Shown: in pieces, positions 11,640 through 22,033 of the stretch
Position numbering within the stretch: the first letter of the stretch is position 1
Layout: each line of letters opens with the position of its first letter
Assembly (NCBI GenBank): GCA_010909165.1
Contig: VJWM01000063.1
Span: 744,001-808,000, forward strand
DNA from: Anthoceros angustus
Taxonomy: Eukaryota > Streptophyta > Anthocerotopsida > Anthocerotales > Anthocerotaceae
Reading direction: 5' to 3'
DNA: 64,000 nucleotides
The notes under the pieces: model-generated
Seen by the model: only the letters and a program-made list of their open reading frames with translations
What the model was told of the DNA's origin: nothing
Databases searched by the model: none
Translations under genes and position numbers: made by a program

Positions 11640-11830
11640 TGTAACATGACGGTGGAGGAATGAATACATGGTGAGTGTTCAAGCCAAGGACCAAGGCTGT
11701 AAAATGAAGGGAAAGAAGGGGAGCTAAAATTAAATCGGTAGTATGCATTAGCGAACTTAAAAGAAGTTGAACTGTTAATCCAAGATGTTAATCTAAACTC
11801 AAATTTTTTTATCGCGCTTCCGTAAGCCAG
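11640..11830 (+). pseudogene. Edge of third BAH-PHD/MSH1 module
   Basis: This stretch aligns by eye with 2690-2830 and with 8500-8800. Shared words include GAGTGTTCAAGCCAAG and GTTAATCTAAACTCAAA, and it reaches the sequence just before the MSH1 ATPase relic. It stops at the point where the MSH1 part would begin, so the third module has lost its MSH1 half. A different gene starts 80 bp further on. Confidence 0.5.
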
Positions 11831-11909
11831 GAAGGGCAGTTACGGAAGGCACCCACCAGCATGAAGGAGTCTGCCATGACTGGCAGATGGTGGCGTCGGG
11901 TAGAGAAAA

Positions 11910-14293
11910 ATGTATAAATGGGCTGTGAAACCGAGGAAGAGGAGTTTGGTGGTGCCCAGACTCAACCTTGCGTCTGTGCGTCCTGAAGCGTTGGAAACAG
12001 ACACGCAGTCCTTTGGGGGTGAGGAGACATCATGCTCCACTGAAGTGTTAACTCCCCCAGATTCGGACATAGACAGAGCATCCAAGTCTCCAGCTCAACC
12101 TGAGGATTTTCATGTGAATCATGAGCACCTGAGGGACGAATCCGAGAAGCATCGGACATTGGAATCGTTGCCTGCATCCCCGCGGCAGCAGCGACAGAAG
12201 GAGCGTGTGGAGTTGAAGGAGGAGTTCCACTATCCTCATGTATTCCGCAAGGAGTTTTATGAGCATGCAGATCAGGCTGCTTCCAAACCCATCGCCCATG
12301 TGGCTGCGGTTGCGCCCAAAGCCGAGCCCGATTTCAACTATCCTCACATCTTCCGGAAGGAGTTCTACGAGCATGCGGAGCAGGCCACTCAAGCATCCGT
12401 GTCGACCACAACAACCGCCCGTGCCGAGCAGCATGGTGAGGAGGTTTCTAGACGGCGACACGAAGATTTCACCATTGTGACAGAGCAGCATCCGGATGCT
12501 GGGGAGCAGCGCAGGCATTTTGAGGAGAGTTTTCGGACTCCTAAACAATGCCAAGTTCATGGAAAGGATGCTCGCCACCAGAGCCCTTATCTGCAGGAGT
12601 GGTCCAAGAGATCTTCTGCAGCATGCCATGTGCACAAGTCCAGCCCAGGGTCTTCGAAATCACCCACTCGGTCCAGGGCACAGGATGTGGTCCAGGGGTT
12701 GTTTGCTGAGAGGAAGCTGCGAATTCCGTGTTTGGGTGTTGGAGAGCATTCCAGGCCCCCATCACCACTTCTAGCTACTGCTCGCGCTGGTGGGAGACTG
12801 TCACCGAGTGCTGGTGCTGGTGCTGTTGGGCAAGCTGCTCAAGAGAAGCAATCAGCGCCCCCTTCTCCAAAGATTACTATTCTGACTCCATCACCCCATC
12901 ATCCCAGCACGCAGCCTCACAGACACAGGAGCTACTTCAATCCCTCGAGCAAACATGTAGAGAAGGGGTCCCGCCCCGAAAGAGGAGAGGTTGCGGGCGG
13001 ATCCAAACAGGAGGAGGAGACAGAGGTTACCATACACTCTCCAGCCACACACAGGTGTGTATCTCAGCTTCTGCTGAATCTGATTTCAAGCTGGTTAAAG
13101 AACCTTGCAAACCTCCAGGCCCAGAGGCTCACGGCAGCGATGTAACAAGCTCTTGCTGTTGCTCCAACTTGCAAGCATTGCAGCCCATCTGAACCCGGAA
13201 GCGCTGGTACTGCCATTGGCCAGGTGCAGCACGAATGCATTTGCAGCAGAGGGAGCAGCACCCCGTCTCCATCCCCATCCCCGTCCCCATCCAAGAGCAG
13301 CAGCGAGAGCACCAGCCATGCCAAGCCGTACGACCCCTACGCCCACATGTGGGAGAAGAAGGCGAGCATACATCTCCCTCCTCCTGATCCAAGCAACTCT
13401 AACCTGCAGCCCGGCTTGACAAATCAGCTTGCTACTTGCAGCTTCCGCAGGTCGCACCTCAGATTCCCGAACCACCGGTGTTCGAGAAACATCTGCCCTG
13501 CAGCATCGTGGGCAGGTGCTGCAAGCAGTCCTACATCAAGTACTCCATGGAGAGGAGGACCCAGAATGCGAAGCAGGCGGCACCTCCGGAGGCAGCAGCA
13601 CACTGCCCGGCCCAGCACGCGCTCGAAGGAGCCGCAGACCCAGACGCCGACGCCGAATCCATGTTCGTGCTGCCCCCGGCAACCCCGGTGTGGCCCACGG
13701 TGGCCAGAACCAAGGGCTCGCAGTTCAGGACGACGCTGGAAGAGCTGAGGCAGGACAGGCACTACGTGAGCAGCGGGAGGTACGACGTCCTCCCGCTCCT
13801 CACCTTCTTGGGCTCGGTCCCTGCCATCGCCCCCGCCCCGCCCCTGCAAGTGCAAGGGCAAGGGGTGGACCAGGGAGAGAAGCAGACTCAGCAGCCATGC
13901 CGTGCTGCAGTAGCCGCTGAGTATCTGGCAAAGATAGCCACCACCGAGTGCGAGGAGTTCAACCCCAGAGCCGCGCTGCGGAGGCTGGCCAAGGAGAAGG
14001 GCGTCACAGTCAAGAAGCTAGCGCAGTCCAGAAGCTGCGGGAAGGCTGCCAGGGCTGCCAGGTCTGCCGGATTGCGCCCCCGCTTCCAGCAGCTGTGCCC
14101 GATACGGGATCCCTGTTGCTTCGCTCTCGCCCCGAGGTATGCCGTCTCCTTCTTCCTTCTTTCTCACAACCAAGGCAGGCACGCCGTTCTTGGGTCACGA
14201 GAAGTGCTGAATTCCGTCCCGCCCCGTTCCGTTCCGTTCCCTGTCGTGACAGAAAGGTTGGGAAGCAGGTGGATGAGAGCTGGCTGGCTTTGA
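11910..14293 (+). CDS. Unrecognised disordered protein with YPH-FRKEFYEHA repeats
   Basis: Not recognised. An open frame of 411 codons starts at 11910. It is rich in H, E, S, P and Q and contains two copies of a 20-residue motif, FHYPHVFRKEFYEHADQAA and FNYPHIFRKEFYEHAEQAT. Coding character continues beyond this frame: a serine/proline segment with KPYDPYAHMWEKK around 13.2-13.4 kb, then a segment in a third frame (about 13430-14130) with a CCKQSYIKY stretch and lysine-rich ALRRLAKEKGVTVKK. A likely intron at about 13053-13185 (GTGTGT...AG) links the first two parts. The change near 13.40-13.46 kb could be a frameshift or a second splice. A GT donor near 14137 suggests more exons. Exact structure is uncertain. 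It has no signal peptide or membrane segment. Confidence 0.5.
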
Positions 14294-14891
14294 AGCGCAG
14301 AAGGCCGGCCCTGTCCGACCTCTGGGTGCTGCGGGATCGGTGTCCCCAGGTATTCACAGTATGCACATAATGTCTTTTTTCAGTTTTGGCGATTAACGAT
14401 GCAGACATTCCGTCAGGGCTGGCTTGCTTGCTTAAGTGATTCCCCGTTTGCACACAGGTGTGCGCAACCGCACCGATTTACTCCAGAACCCCGCCTGCTT
14501 CCCCGGTTCCGTGGGGCGCAGCCAGGGAGGAGGCCTTGGTGTGGGAACAGCGCACCGCGTCCTGCAGGGCTGCCTTTTGCACGATGGCAGTGTACGATAG
14601 CTACAGGGTGTAGGGCGGGAGGGTGAGAAACGGAAAGGGGTACGATATATAGATAGGACGATAGGACATCTCAACTGGGATCGCGTCTCAAAACGATCCA
14701 TTCATCCACATGTTCCTAACACGGCTGCAAATAAACGGGAATCATAGTCTGGAATTCCGACATCCAAGACAGACAGCTCTACTTCCTCTCAAGAGTTAAG
14801 ATACCACCCTGTAGCAATGGCCGCGCAGCATCATCACCTGGAAGGCACAGGTTCAGCATTCACAGGCTAACTTCTCCCAAACATCAAACCT
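14294..14891. other. Gap before Ran 3' end
   Basis: Probably the 3' end of the unknown plus-strand gene and the 3' UTR of the convergent Ran gene. No separate gene or RNA was recognised. Confidence 0.4.
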
Positions 14892-16609
14892 CTAGTTATC
14901 AAAATTCTCGTCATCCTCATCGGGCAGAGGTTGGTTGGCGGCCTGCGCTAGCTCGGCTTCGTGCCTGCAAGATCCAAGTCACGTGGTGAGGTGAAGGGCA
15001 GGCAGGGGTGAAGGTCTGACTTACCAACATTCCAAGAGGAGAGCGCAAATGTAGACATGACAGTAGGACTTACTGTGCTTGTTGGGCCATGTCGATGGTA
15101 ACCTCCGGAGGAGCCAAAGCGGGAGATTCGACGAAGTGCAAGTTAGGGTCCCTGGATTTAGATCCACGTTATCAATACCACTCACATGAACGACATTGAC
15201 TCGGCAGACGAGGACAAGAAACTTACCCAGCAAGCTTTCTTGCCAGATACAGGAAAGGCTTCTCGAAATTATAGTTACTCTTCGCTGAGATCTCGTAATA
15301 CTGAAGATTCTTCTTCCTGTGGAAAGTAACCTGCTTGGCCTTCACCTGCCTGTTTTTCACATCGACCTTGTTGCCACAAAGCACAACAGGAATGTTTTCA
15401 CAAACCCTGAAAAAGCACATTGCGCGTCAGGAACGGGAAATGCAGATCAGAGCAAAGTGCACACTTAATTCGACCTTCAAAAAGTCGACAGGGAGAACTC
15501 ACCGGCACAGGTCACGGTGCCACGTTGGAACATTCTTGTAAGTCAAACGTGCTGTTACATCAAACATGATGATAGCACATTGGCCATGGATGCTGCATCA
15601 TGACTCTTCGGCATTAGTAAATGGGCCATACTTTAAGAACAACCCTTTTGCCTTGCAAGACACCTACACCATCGAAATGGCACACACTCTCAGCTACCTC
15701 TAGAATCACGCGGGCCTGACGAGCACTTACTAGTAACCATCACGAAGGCCTCCGAATTTCTCCTGTCCCGCAGTGTCCCAGCAGTAGAAGCGGATGCGGC
15801 CACAGTTGGTGTAGAAATCCAGTGGGTGCACCTCTACACCGATGGTGGCTGCACCAGGACCGACGACACAACTCAGTAAAGTTTCAGAAAGCTACGCAAA
15901 AGTACAGATCCAACTACCAAAACACCCCAGCAAGCCACAGATACTCACGCTCGTATTTCTTCTCGAACTCCCCGGTAAGATGACGCTTAACAAACGTCGT
16001 TTTACCTGCCACAGATAAGAAGCATCCGTTAGAATCCATGGCGGCCCGAACACACTCCCTACTCAATGCGAGCTACAGCGTAGGCCACGATAGACATACC
16101 CGTTCCTCCATCTCCGACCAGAACAAGCTTGAAGTTGGGACAGTTGTCAGGTGTGGTCTGGCCTGGCAAAGCCTGCAAACAATCCCCACAAGTCCAACCC
16201 GTCAGGGGCAGAAACCCTAAAGCAGCCTCCACAGGGTGCAAGCTCTAGCATCAAGGACCAAGCCGCCAGTGCGGCACAAGCAATCGATTACGTGCTCCCA
16301 ACCCTCTCGAAGAGGCGGTTCATTCAAACACAGAAAACCAAAAGCCAAACGCTCAAATCCGACCACGACAACCTGCAAGGAGATTGAAAAGCCCTATTCC
16401 GTCCCTCCTCAAAGGTCGTCCCAGCAGCAGACAGGCGCTGAACCATCAAAGACGCTACGCACAAGCTAGACCAAGCAACAACCCCAAGCGGCCCCCCCCA
16501 TTGTCCACCTGAAACCCGACAGACCTACAGAAAGGCGCAAGCCAAGCAGATCCGACAGCCGCACCCGATCGGAGCATGCAATACACGATTAGAGCGCAGA
16601 AATTACCAT
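14892..16609 (-). CDS. Ran small GTPase, 8 coding exons
   Basis: Nuclear-transport GTPase Ran, which cycles between GDP and GTP to drive import and export through nuclear pores and also acts in spindle assembly. Exons on the minus strand are 16609-16607 (ATG alone), 16172-16100, 16005-15949, 15848-15731, 15592-15503, 15406-15227, 15151-15074 and 14964-14892. All have GT-AG borders, and the phases sum to 672 nt, that is 223 aa. All GTPase boxes are present: GDGGTGKTT, the switch threonine in [34 protein letters not shown], and [14 protein letters not shown]. The tail [11 protein letters not shown] matches Ran's acidic C-terminus, and no lipidation motif is present, as expected. Splitting the gene after the ATG codon is, as I recall, usual for plant Ran genes. 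Everything from exon 6 outward is duplicated downstream. Confidence 0.95.
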
Positions 16610-16889
16610 AGCTTTGCGGCCTTGCAGGTGTCGGAAGCTCAGAAACAGAAGCAAGCAGGCGTGACGCTTCCAACCCCAGAGCCCAAGTGCTCCGCCGCAC
16701 ACAGAGCTGAAAGGTGGAAGAGACCTCTGGCCGCACGAATCTCTAAGCGCAAGACGGGCGGCAACGCGAGGTCATCACGCCATGCAAGAGGGCATCGGCA
16801 ATGAACTCGTCTCTTAAAACCCCAGGGCCCAGACCATAGCCACTTCTGCGCCACGGAGACAGAAAACCAATTTCTCTTCCCGGTTCTTT
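15263..16889. repeat. Tandem duplication 2, copy 1
   Basis: Covers Ran exons 1-5, part of exon 6 and the upstream region, and is repeated at once from 16890. The hexamer TCGAAA lies at both edges and at the junction. This copy keeps the intact reading frames. Confidence 0.9.
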
Positions 16890-18219
16890 TCGAAATTATA
16901 GTTACTCTTCGCTGAGATCTCGTAATACTGAAGATTCTTCTTCCTGTGGAAAGTAACCTGCTTGGCCTTCACCTGCCTGTTTTTCATCGACCTTGTTGCC
17001 ACAAAGCACAACAGGAATGTTTTCACAAACCCTGAAAAGCACATTGCGCGTCAGGAACGAAATGCAGATCAGAGCAAAGTGCACACTTAATTCGACCTTC
17101 AAAAGTCGACAGGAGAACTCACCGGCACAGGTCACGGTGCCACGTTGGAACATTCTTGTAAGTCAAACGTGCTGTTACATCAAACATGATGATAGCACAT
17201 TGGCCATGGATGCTGCATCATGACTCTTCGGCATTAGTAAATGGGCCATACTTTAAGAACAACCCTTTTGCCTTGCAAGACACCTACACCATCGAAATGG
17301 CACACACTCTCAGCTACCTCTAGAATCACGCGGCCTGACGAGCACTTACTAGTAACCATCACGAAGGCCTCCGAATTTCTCCTGTCCGCAGTGTCCCAGC
17401 AGTAGAAGCGGATGCGGCCACAGTTGGTGTAGAATCCAGTGGGTGCACCTCTACACCGATGGTGGCTGCACCAGGACCGACGACACAACTCAGTAAAGTT
17501 TCAGAAAGCTACGCAAAAGTACAGATCCAACTACCAAAACACCCCAGCAAGCCACAGATACTCACGCTCGTATTTCTTCTCGAACTCCCCGGTAAGATGA
17601 CGCTTAACAAACGTCGTTTTACCTGCCACAGATAAGAAGCATCCGTTAGAATCCATGGCGGCCCGAACACACTCCTACTCAATGCGAGCTACAGCGTAGG
17701 CCACGATAGACATACCCGTTCCTCCATCTCCGACCAGAACAAGCTTGAAGTTGGGACAGTTGTCAGGTGTGGTCTGGCCTGGCAAAGCCTGCAAACAATC
17801 CCACAAGTCCAACCCGTCAGGGGCAGAAAACCCTAAAGCAGCCTCCACAGGGTGCAAGCTCTAGCATCAGGATGACCGCCAGTGCGGCACAAGCAATCGA
17901 TTACGTGCTCCCAACCCTCTCGAAGAGGCGGTTCATTCAAACACAGAAAACCAAAAGCCAAACGCTCAAATCCGACCACGACAACCTGCAAGGAGATTGA
18001 AAAGCCCTATTCCGTCCCTCCTCAAAGGTCGTCCCAGCAGCAGACAGGCGCTGAACCATCAAAGACGCTACGCACAAGCTAGACCAAGCAACAACCCCAA
18101 GCGGCCCCCCATTGTCCACCTGAAACCCGACAGACCTACAGAAAGGCGCAAGCCAAGCAGATCCGACAGCCGCACCCGATCGGAGCATACGTACACGATT
18201 AGAGCGCAGAAATTACCAT
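16890..18219 (-). pseudogene. Truncated Ran copy
   Basis: Second copy of the Ran 5' part: the ATG exon at 18219-18217 through part of exon 6. It lacks the end of exon 6 and the last two exons. Frameshifts disrupt it, such as the 2-bp loss turning [10 protein letters not shown] into GNKVDEKQA and single-base losses in the DTAGQ exon. It cannot encode Ran as written. The losses are of the type expected of uncorrected long reads, so the copy may not exist in the plant. Confidence 0.85.
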
Positions 18220-18501
18220 AGCTTTGCGGCCTTGCAGGTGTCGGAAGCTCAGAAACAGAAGCAAGCAGGCGTGACGCTTCCAACCCCAGAGCCCAAGTGC
18301 TCCGCCGCACACAGAGCTGAAAGGTGGAAGAGACCTCTGGCCGCACGAATCTCTAAGCGCAAGACGGGCGGCAACGCGAGGTCATCACGCCATGCAAGAG
18401 GGCATCGGCAATGAACTCGTCTCTTAAAACCCCAGGGGCCCAGACCATAGCCACTTCTGCGCCACGGAGACAGAAAACCAATTTCTCTTCCCGGTTCTTT
18501 T
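16890..18501. repeat. Tandem duplication 2, copy 2
   Basis: Direct copy of 15263-16889, about 15 bp shorter. Nearly all differences are homopolymer contractions (for example CCC to CC, GGG to G) and short losses such as CACATCG to CATCG. Confidence 0.9.
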
Positions 18502-18507
18502 TCGAAA

Positions 18508-18982
18508 CTTCCAGAAGTGCTTTCACACGCGGACTTGGTTTCATCCCGTTCCCACGGTACCTCCACTTCGAGGCAGGAAGTCGAATGGGCTCGGTTTTAG
18601 GGCTTGCGGGCGGGCAGACTTAGGCTTGTTTTTGTTATATACAACCAGATGAATTCTCTTACACACAGGTGTCTCATGCTTTGTGGGTGTGTTATGCTTG
18701 CTTTCAAATGGGCACACACCAAGTGTTTGCATGTCAGCTGTCTACTCCAAAGCGGCAGTAGTGATGAGCTCAGGATACCGACCACACCATCAGGAGAGGA
18801 GGATTACGTGCTTACAGTACAGAGCACACCAAATGGCCTGATGAAATGTGCAGGCCGTGGTGAAAACATGCGCAGCTGCTGAGAAATGCCCGGCCAAAGT
18901 TTGCTTGTGCATGACCAGCACAGAGTGTGCACTGGCTCATGCCAAGAGGTAAGGCCATGCCCAGCAAGCCAACCATTGTCGA
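18508..18982. other. Gap between Ran 5' side and lectin 3' side
   Basis: Contains the presumed promoter side of Ran and the end of the lectin transcription unit. No gene is recognised. A short ORF at 18604-18882 (plus) has no supporting features. Confidence 0.4.
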
Positions 18983-20520
18983 TCTAGTTTTCGCTCAAAG
19001 CTGAAACTTCTTGGCATGAACTGGCAGCTCCTGAGAAATCCCTCCATCTAGGGAGAAGCTCAGAAGCTCCATAATTTAGCACAGCACCATATCCGGCACA
19101 TCTCCAGGAGCCGAACTTCAACAAACAGTCCACTCCATAAGTTATGACGCAAGGCAAGCTGGAGGCACGATCCCATCCATTCCTGCTGAGACCTATTCGG
19201 TTTCAACATGACTTTACTGCAGTCCTGTCTTCAGCTCAACCCTTAAAATGCTGCAACTCCTCGGCAGTAGTGCATCCTCGTTCATTTGCATTCCTTCAAC
19301 CACCAAGACAGCAAGAGCCTGTTTCTCCCAGAATGTGTGTTGCAACGCGCAGTCCACAAAACTGTGCCAAGTGCTCCAATTGCACTAGAGCTCGCACCAA
19401 GCATGCATCCATCTATTCCAACCGAATCCCATGCACCACCCTAGGCTTGTTGCGCGACATACGTACACACGGCTGGCTGGTTGCTGAAAGCTCTCCTCTA
19501 CTAAGACCTAGGGCGCGATTTGCCGGAGCTGAATGCGCAACGCCATCAAACTTTCAGACCCAATCTGATATGTGTCCAAGACAGAATACCCGGCTCATCA
19601 CGGCACCCAGACAGTGTACCTTTGCACGCGGGGAGGCGGCTGCTGAGGAGGTCGAGGCGGCGGCGGCGGCGGCGGCGGCGGGTTCTTCTGCCATTTGGGC
19701 CATTTCAGCACCGGCCTGCGCCGCCTCCTTTGGCCTCCTGAGCCGCCATCCCTGAGCCCTGACACCCTCCGATGCACCACACCTCCTTCCCCTATCCCTG
19801 CCCTGCCCCTGCCCCTGCCCCTGCCCCTGCCCCTGCCCCATCCCGCCTCTGGACGATCTGGACGCATTCCTCTGCTCCTCCGATCGAGAACTCGCAGCAC
19901 CAGCACTGGCGGCAGGAATGAAGAACCAAGCCACCGATTTCTCCTGCTCTTGCTAGGGCTCGCTGCCGCCGTGTCTTGTCCATCACCGGCCTTCTCTTCC
20001 ACAGACACAGCAACGGACGAAGCTCTGACATCCCTGTGCCGGCTCGCCGCAGCAGCAGCAGAGTGCCCGCCGTGAGACCCTAGAAGCTGCGGGGGGCGGG
20101 CTCGCCGGATGCTCCCGCCCGTAGCCCGGGCGAAGTTCGGCTGCAGCCCGGGGGCGAGCGAGGCGGATGCTGATCCGTGCCTGGCCGCCGCCATGCGCAG
20201 CAGAGCCTCCCCCAGCATCAGGGAAGGAAGCAGGGACTTCCCCTTCTTCTTGTGGCGGCGGCGGCAGCATCTGCGGCACCATGGCAGGCAGAAGAAGCAG
20301 AGCAGGAGCAGCAGCAGCAGGGCCGCGGCGGCGATGAGGCAGGCCTCGACCCAAGTCGGGATGGTCTTCTTCTTGCTCCCGAGCCCGGTGGTGGTGAAGG
20401 TCCAATAGAAGATCTCGTTGATCTCGAAGTCATGCCCGGTGCTGGCGGAGAACCCGACGTAGGACCACTCCTCCAGCGTCTGCCTCAGGTCCAGGGAGTA
20501 GTTGAACGCGATCCTGGCGG
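18983..20520. repeat. Tandem duplication 3, copy 1
   Basis: First copy of the 3' half of the L-type lectin gene with its downstream sequence. Edges share only TCT. This copy keeps the open frame through the transmembrane segment and the basic juxtamembrane stretch. Confidence 0.9.
19598..20520 (-). pseudogene. L-type lectin 3' half, frame-intact copy
   Basis: Minus-strand partial copy beginning inside the lectin domain (junction at 20520) and reading WSYVGFSASTGHDFEINEIF, then KKKTIPTWVEACLIAAAALL, a leucine-rich membrane helix and the basic cluster CRRCCRRRHKKK. The frame then stays open through an S/A/R-rich tail and a glycine-arginine stretch, ending in a polyproline segment before VQRYTVWVP. 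No kinase domain follows. It lacks the signal peptide and most of the lectin domain, so it is a fragment here. It probably shows the correct 3' sequence of the gene at 21.3-22.8 kb. Confidence 0.6.
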
Positions 20521-22033
20521 TCTAGTTTTCGCTCAAAGCTGAAACTTCTTGGCATGAACTGGCAGCTCCTGAAATCCCTCCATCTAGGAGAAGCTCAGAA
20601 GCTCCATAATTTAGCACCATATCCGGCACATCTCCAGGAGCCGAACTTCAACAAACAGTCCACTCCATAAGTTATGACGCAAGGCAAGCTGGAGGCACGA
20701 TCCCATCCATTCCTGCTGAGACCTATTCGGTTTCAACATGACTTTACTGCAGTCCTGTCTTCAGCTCAACCCTTAAAATGCTGCAACTCCTCGGCAGTAG
20801 TGCATCCTCGTTCATTTGCATTCCTTCAACCACCAAGACAGCAAGAGCCTGTTTCTCCCAGAATGTGTGTTGCAACGCGCAGTCCACAAAACTGTGCCAA
20901 GTGCTCCAATTGCACTAGAGCTCGCACCAAGCATGCATCCATCTATTCCAACTGAATCCCATGCACCACCCTAGGCTTGTTGCGCGACATACGTACACAC
21001 GGCTGGCTGGTTGCTGAAAGCTCTCTACTAAGACCTAGGGCGCGATTTGCCGGAGCTGAATGCGCAACGCCATCAAACTTTCAGACCCAATCTGATATGT
21101 GTCCAAGACAGAATACCCGGCTCATCACGGCACCCAGACAGTGTACCTTTGCACGCGGGGAGGCGGCTGCTGAGGAGGTCGAGGCGGCGGCGGCGGCGGC
21201 GGCGGCGGGTTCTTCTGCCATTTGGGCCATTTCAGCACCGGCCTGCGCCGCCTCCTTTGGCCTCCCGAGCCGCCATCCCTGAGCCCTGACACCCTCCGAT
21301 GCACCACACTCCTCCTTCCCCTATCCCTGCCCTGCCCCTGCCCCTGCCCCTGCCCCTGCCCCATCCCGCCTCTGGACGATCTGGACGCATTCCTCTGCTC
21401 CTCCGATCGAGAACTCGCAGCACCAGCACTGGCGGCAGGAATGAAGAACCAAGCCACCGATTTCTCCTGCTCTTGCTAGGCTCGCTGCCGCCGTGTCTTG
21501 TCCATCACCGGCCTTCTCTTCCACAGACACAGCAACGGACGAAGCTCTGACATCCCTGTGCCGGCTCGCCGCAGCAGCAGCAGAGTGCCCGCCGTGAGAC
21601 CCTAGAAGCTGCGGGGGCGGGCTCGCCGGATGCTCCCGCCGTAGCCCGGGCGAAGTTCGGCTGCAGCCCGGGGGCGAGCGAGGCGGATGCTGATCCGTGC
21701 CTGGCCGCCGCCATGCGCAGCAGAGCCTCCCCAGCATCAGGGAAGGAAGCAGGGACTTCCTTCTTCTTGTGGCGGCGGCGGCATCTGCGGCACCATGGCA
21801 GGCAGAAGAAGCAGGCAGGAGCAGCAGCAGCAGGGCCGCGGCGGCGATGAGGCAGGCCTCGACCCAAGTCGGGATGGTCTTCTTCTTGCTCCCGAGCCCG
21901 GTGGTGGTGAAGGTCCAATAGAAGATCTCGTTGATCTCGAAGTCATGCCCGGTGCTGGCGGAGAACCCGACGTAGGACCACTCCTCCAGCGTCTGCCTCA
22001 GGTCCAGGGAGTAGTTGAACGCGATCCTGGCGG
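20521..22033. repeat. Tandem duplication 3, copy 2
   Basis: Direct copy of 18983-20520, about 25 bp shorter, continuous with the unique 5' half of the lectin gene. It shows single-base losses and losses of short words (for example AGCACAGCACC to AGCACC). One loss near 21.81 kb destroys the reading frame after the membrane helix. Confidence 0.9.

Noticed and set aside
12048-12635. 195-codon minus-strand ORF
   Set aside because: Shadow of the plus-strand frame with the YPH-FRKEFYEHA repeats; it has no features of its own.
20109-20542. Plus-strand ORFs across the lectin 3' half
   Set aside because: Antisense shadows in a G+C-rich coding region; the lectin-domain motifs are on the minus strand.
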